Made by a program: the position numbers and the translations under genes | Shown here: piece after piece, positions 62,936 to 64,000 of the stretch | Numbering within the stretch: position 1 is the stretch's first letter | Layout of the letters: the number at the start of each line of letters is the position of its first letter | Assembly: GCF_001544875.2 (NCBI RefSeq) | Contig: NZ_FCOA02000019.1 | Coordinates: 85,774-149,773 of the forward strand | DNA length: 64,000 nt | From: Caballeronia hypogeia | GTDB taxonomy: Bacteria > Pseudomonadota > Gammaproteobacteria > Burkholderiales > Burkholderiaceae | Direction of reading: 5' to 3' | Notes under the pieces: model-generated | The model's input: only the letters and a program-made list of their open reading frames with translations | Database searches by the model: none | What the model was told of the DNA's origin: nothing

Positions 62936-63913
62936 ATGCTCCTGACTGTCGACATCATCATCTACAACGGCTTCAAGGCGCTCGAAGCCATCGGTTCGCT
63001 CAGCGTCTTCACGTACGCGAACATTCATCTGGAACGCCGTGGCCTGGCCGGTCGATATGACGTGAAGCTCGCCTCGATCCGTCGCGGCGAAGTGCTGTCC
63101 GACACGGGCGTGTCGCTCACGGCCACGAAGCGCATCGATCCGCTCGCGCTGCCGCATACGGCGATCATCGTGGGGGCGTGGCAGATCGAGGAGGCAGTGG
63201 GCAACGCGCCCGAAATCGTGCAGTGGGTCGAAGCCGTCGCGGGCCGCATGGAGCGCACGGCCGCGCTGTGCTCGGGCGCGTTCTTTCTGGCGGCGGCCGG
63301 CCTGCTTGATGGAAAGCGCGCGACCACGCACTGGGCCGTCGCCGATGCACTGAAGGAAAAATATCCGGCGGTACGCGTGGATGCCGATTGCATCTTCATT
63401 CGCGAAGGCAATCTGTGGACTTCGGCTGGCGTGACGGCAGGCATCGATCTGGCGCTCGCGCTCGTCGAGGAAGATTTCGGTCTGGACGTGGCGCTCGACG
63501 TGGCGCGCGATCTCGTCGTCTATCTCAAGCGCCCGGGCGGACAGTCGCAGTTCAGCTCGCATCTCGTCAGTCAGGCGACGCAGAATCCGGGCATTCGCGA
63601 CGTGCAGGACTGGATCCTCGCCAATCTTCAGCGCGAGATATCGCCGGCGGAAATGGCCGAACGCCTTTCGATGAGCGTGCGCAACTTCAATCGCTCGTTC
63701 AAGCGCGAAACCGGCACGACGCCCTCGACCTTCGTTACGCGCGCGCGCATCGAAGCGGCGCGCCGCATGCTCGAGGAAGGCGACCTGCCGGCGAAAACGA
63801 TCGCCGCGCGAAGCGGCTTCAAAACCTACGAAGCGATGAGGAAAGCGTTCCAGCACGCGCTGGGCATTACGCCGCTGACGTATCGCGAACGCTTCGGCAT
63901 GGGCCGCGAGTGA
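62936..63913 (+). CDS. GlxA-type AraC-family regulator with DJ-1/PfpI domain
   Basis: A 325-residue regulator. Residues 1-190 are a DJ-1/PfpI-like domain (AALCSGAFFLAAAGLLDGKR, with the nucleophile-elbow Cys); residues 215-320 are an AraC HTH with ISPAEMAERLSMSVRNFNRS and AKTIAARSGFKTYEAMRKAF. It is like the GlxA/GbdR/ArgR group that senses amino acids or quaternary amines. 13 bp after lrp, so likely co-transcribed. Confidence 0.9.
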   Translation: MLLTVDIIIYNGFKALEAIGSLSVFTYANIHLERRGLAGRYDVKLASIRRGEVLSDTGVSLTATKRIDPLALPHTAIIVGAWQIEEAVGNAPEIVQWVEAVAGRMERTAALCSGAFFLAAAGLLDGKRATTHWAVADALKEKYPAVRVDADCIFIREGNLWTSAGVTAGIDLALALVEEDFGLDVALDVARDLVVYLKRPGGQSQFSSHLVSQATQNPGIRDVQDWILANLQREISPAEMAERLSMSVRNFNRSFKRETGTTPSTFVTRARIEAARRMLEEGDLPAKTIAARSGFKTYEAMRKAFQHALGITPLTYRERFGMGRE

Positions 63914-64000
63914 TCAATAGATCACGACGGAACGAATCGACTCGCCCTTCTTCATCAGGTCGAAGCCGTCGTTGATCTGCTCCAGCTTGAGATGATGCGT
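63914..64000 (-). CDS. C-terminal end of class III alcohol dehydrogenase (S-hydroxymethylglutathione dehydrogenase), partial
   Basis: Only the last 28 residues are inside the window, ending INDGFDLMKKGESIRSVVIY. This is the characteristic tail of glutathione-dependent formaldehyde dehydrogenase. The stop is next to that of the convergent GlxA gene. The rest lies beyond the right edge, so the assignment rests on this tail alone. Confidence 0.72.
   Translation of the reverse strand, partial: THHLKLEQINDGFDLMKKGESIRSVVIY

Overview
The window looks like chromosomal DNA of a high-GC beta-proteobacterium of the Burkholderiaceae, most likely Paraburkholderia, Caballeronia or Burkholderia. This rests on the GC-rich codon use, the double-length UvrA, the DUF3005-like small protein, and the style of the transporter and catabolic operons. 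No rRNA or tRNA gene, insertion sequence, prophage or CRISPR array was seen. Genes are tightly packed and both window edges cut a gene: a UvrA on the left and a glutathione-dependent alcohol dehydrogenase on the right.

Layout. 1-4193 (minus) is a tandem-duplicated UvrA, open at the left edge, behind a perfect LexA (SOS) box. 4380-9444 holds an epoxide-hydrolase-like enzyme, a tartrate/malate-type dehydrogenase, a deacylase plus amino-acid-binding protein pair, and a divergent LysR regulator. 9429-9932 encodes a lysine-rich, histone-H1-like protein. 10006-22240 (minus) is a complete 13-gene tad/flp type IVc pilus locus in one direction: flp, tadV, cpaB, secretin, CpaD-like lipoprotein, tadZ, tadA, tadB, tadC, tadD, two TadE-like pseudopilins and a von Willebrand tadG. 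In front of flp lies an almost perfect sigma-28 (FliA) flagellar promoter, TAAAGCTT-N11-GCCGATAA. This is the most interesting regulatory signal in the window.

22703-32509 has an iron-permease-like protein, a 3-methyladenine glycosylase, a Liv-type ABC transporter with a fused LivH-LivM permease, and a divergent pair (gamma-glutamylpolyamine synthetase-like plus putrescine-type aminotransferase) with a LysR regulator; together these suggest polyamine or amine catabolism. 32585-35256 is a divergent 2-hydroxyacid dehydrogenase/MFS pair. 35300-38009 has a TetR repressor with two palindromic operator candidates, an NTF2-like protein, a glyoxalase-fold protein and FolE. 38091-41215 has a serine acetyltransferase and several small hydrophilic or membrane proteins. 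42830-44424 is a hipBA toxin-antitoxin module with an unusually regular double operator.

44559-50947 carries a ketoglutarate-semialdehyde-type dehydrogenase, a DHA2 drug exporter, a universal stress protein, an FNR-type regulator with the four cysteines of an iron-sulphur sensor, and an EgtB-like sulfoxide synthase. 51028-57127 is an iron-acquisition block: two TonB-dependent siderophore receptors and a PepSY membrane protein, each with a Fur-box candidate. 57302-64000 has a sterol-desaturase-family enzyme, a second DHA2 exporter, an M20 amidohydrolase with a diaminopropionate-ammonia-lyase-like enzyme, a divergent Lrp regulator and a GlxA-type AraC regulator.

All functions are inferred by reading motifs by eye; no database search was run. 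Coordinates of stops are firm; starts were chosen from Shine-Dalgarno sites, overlaps and family length, and uncertain ones are flagged.
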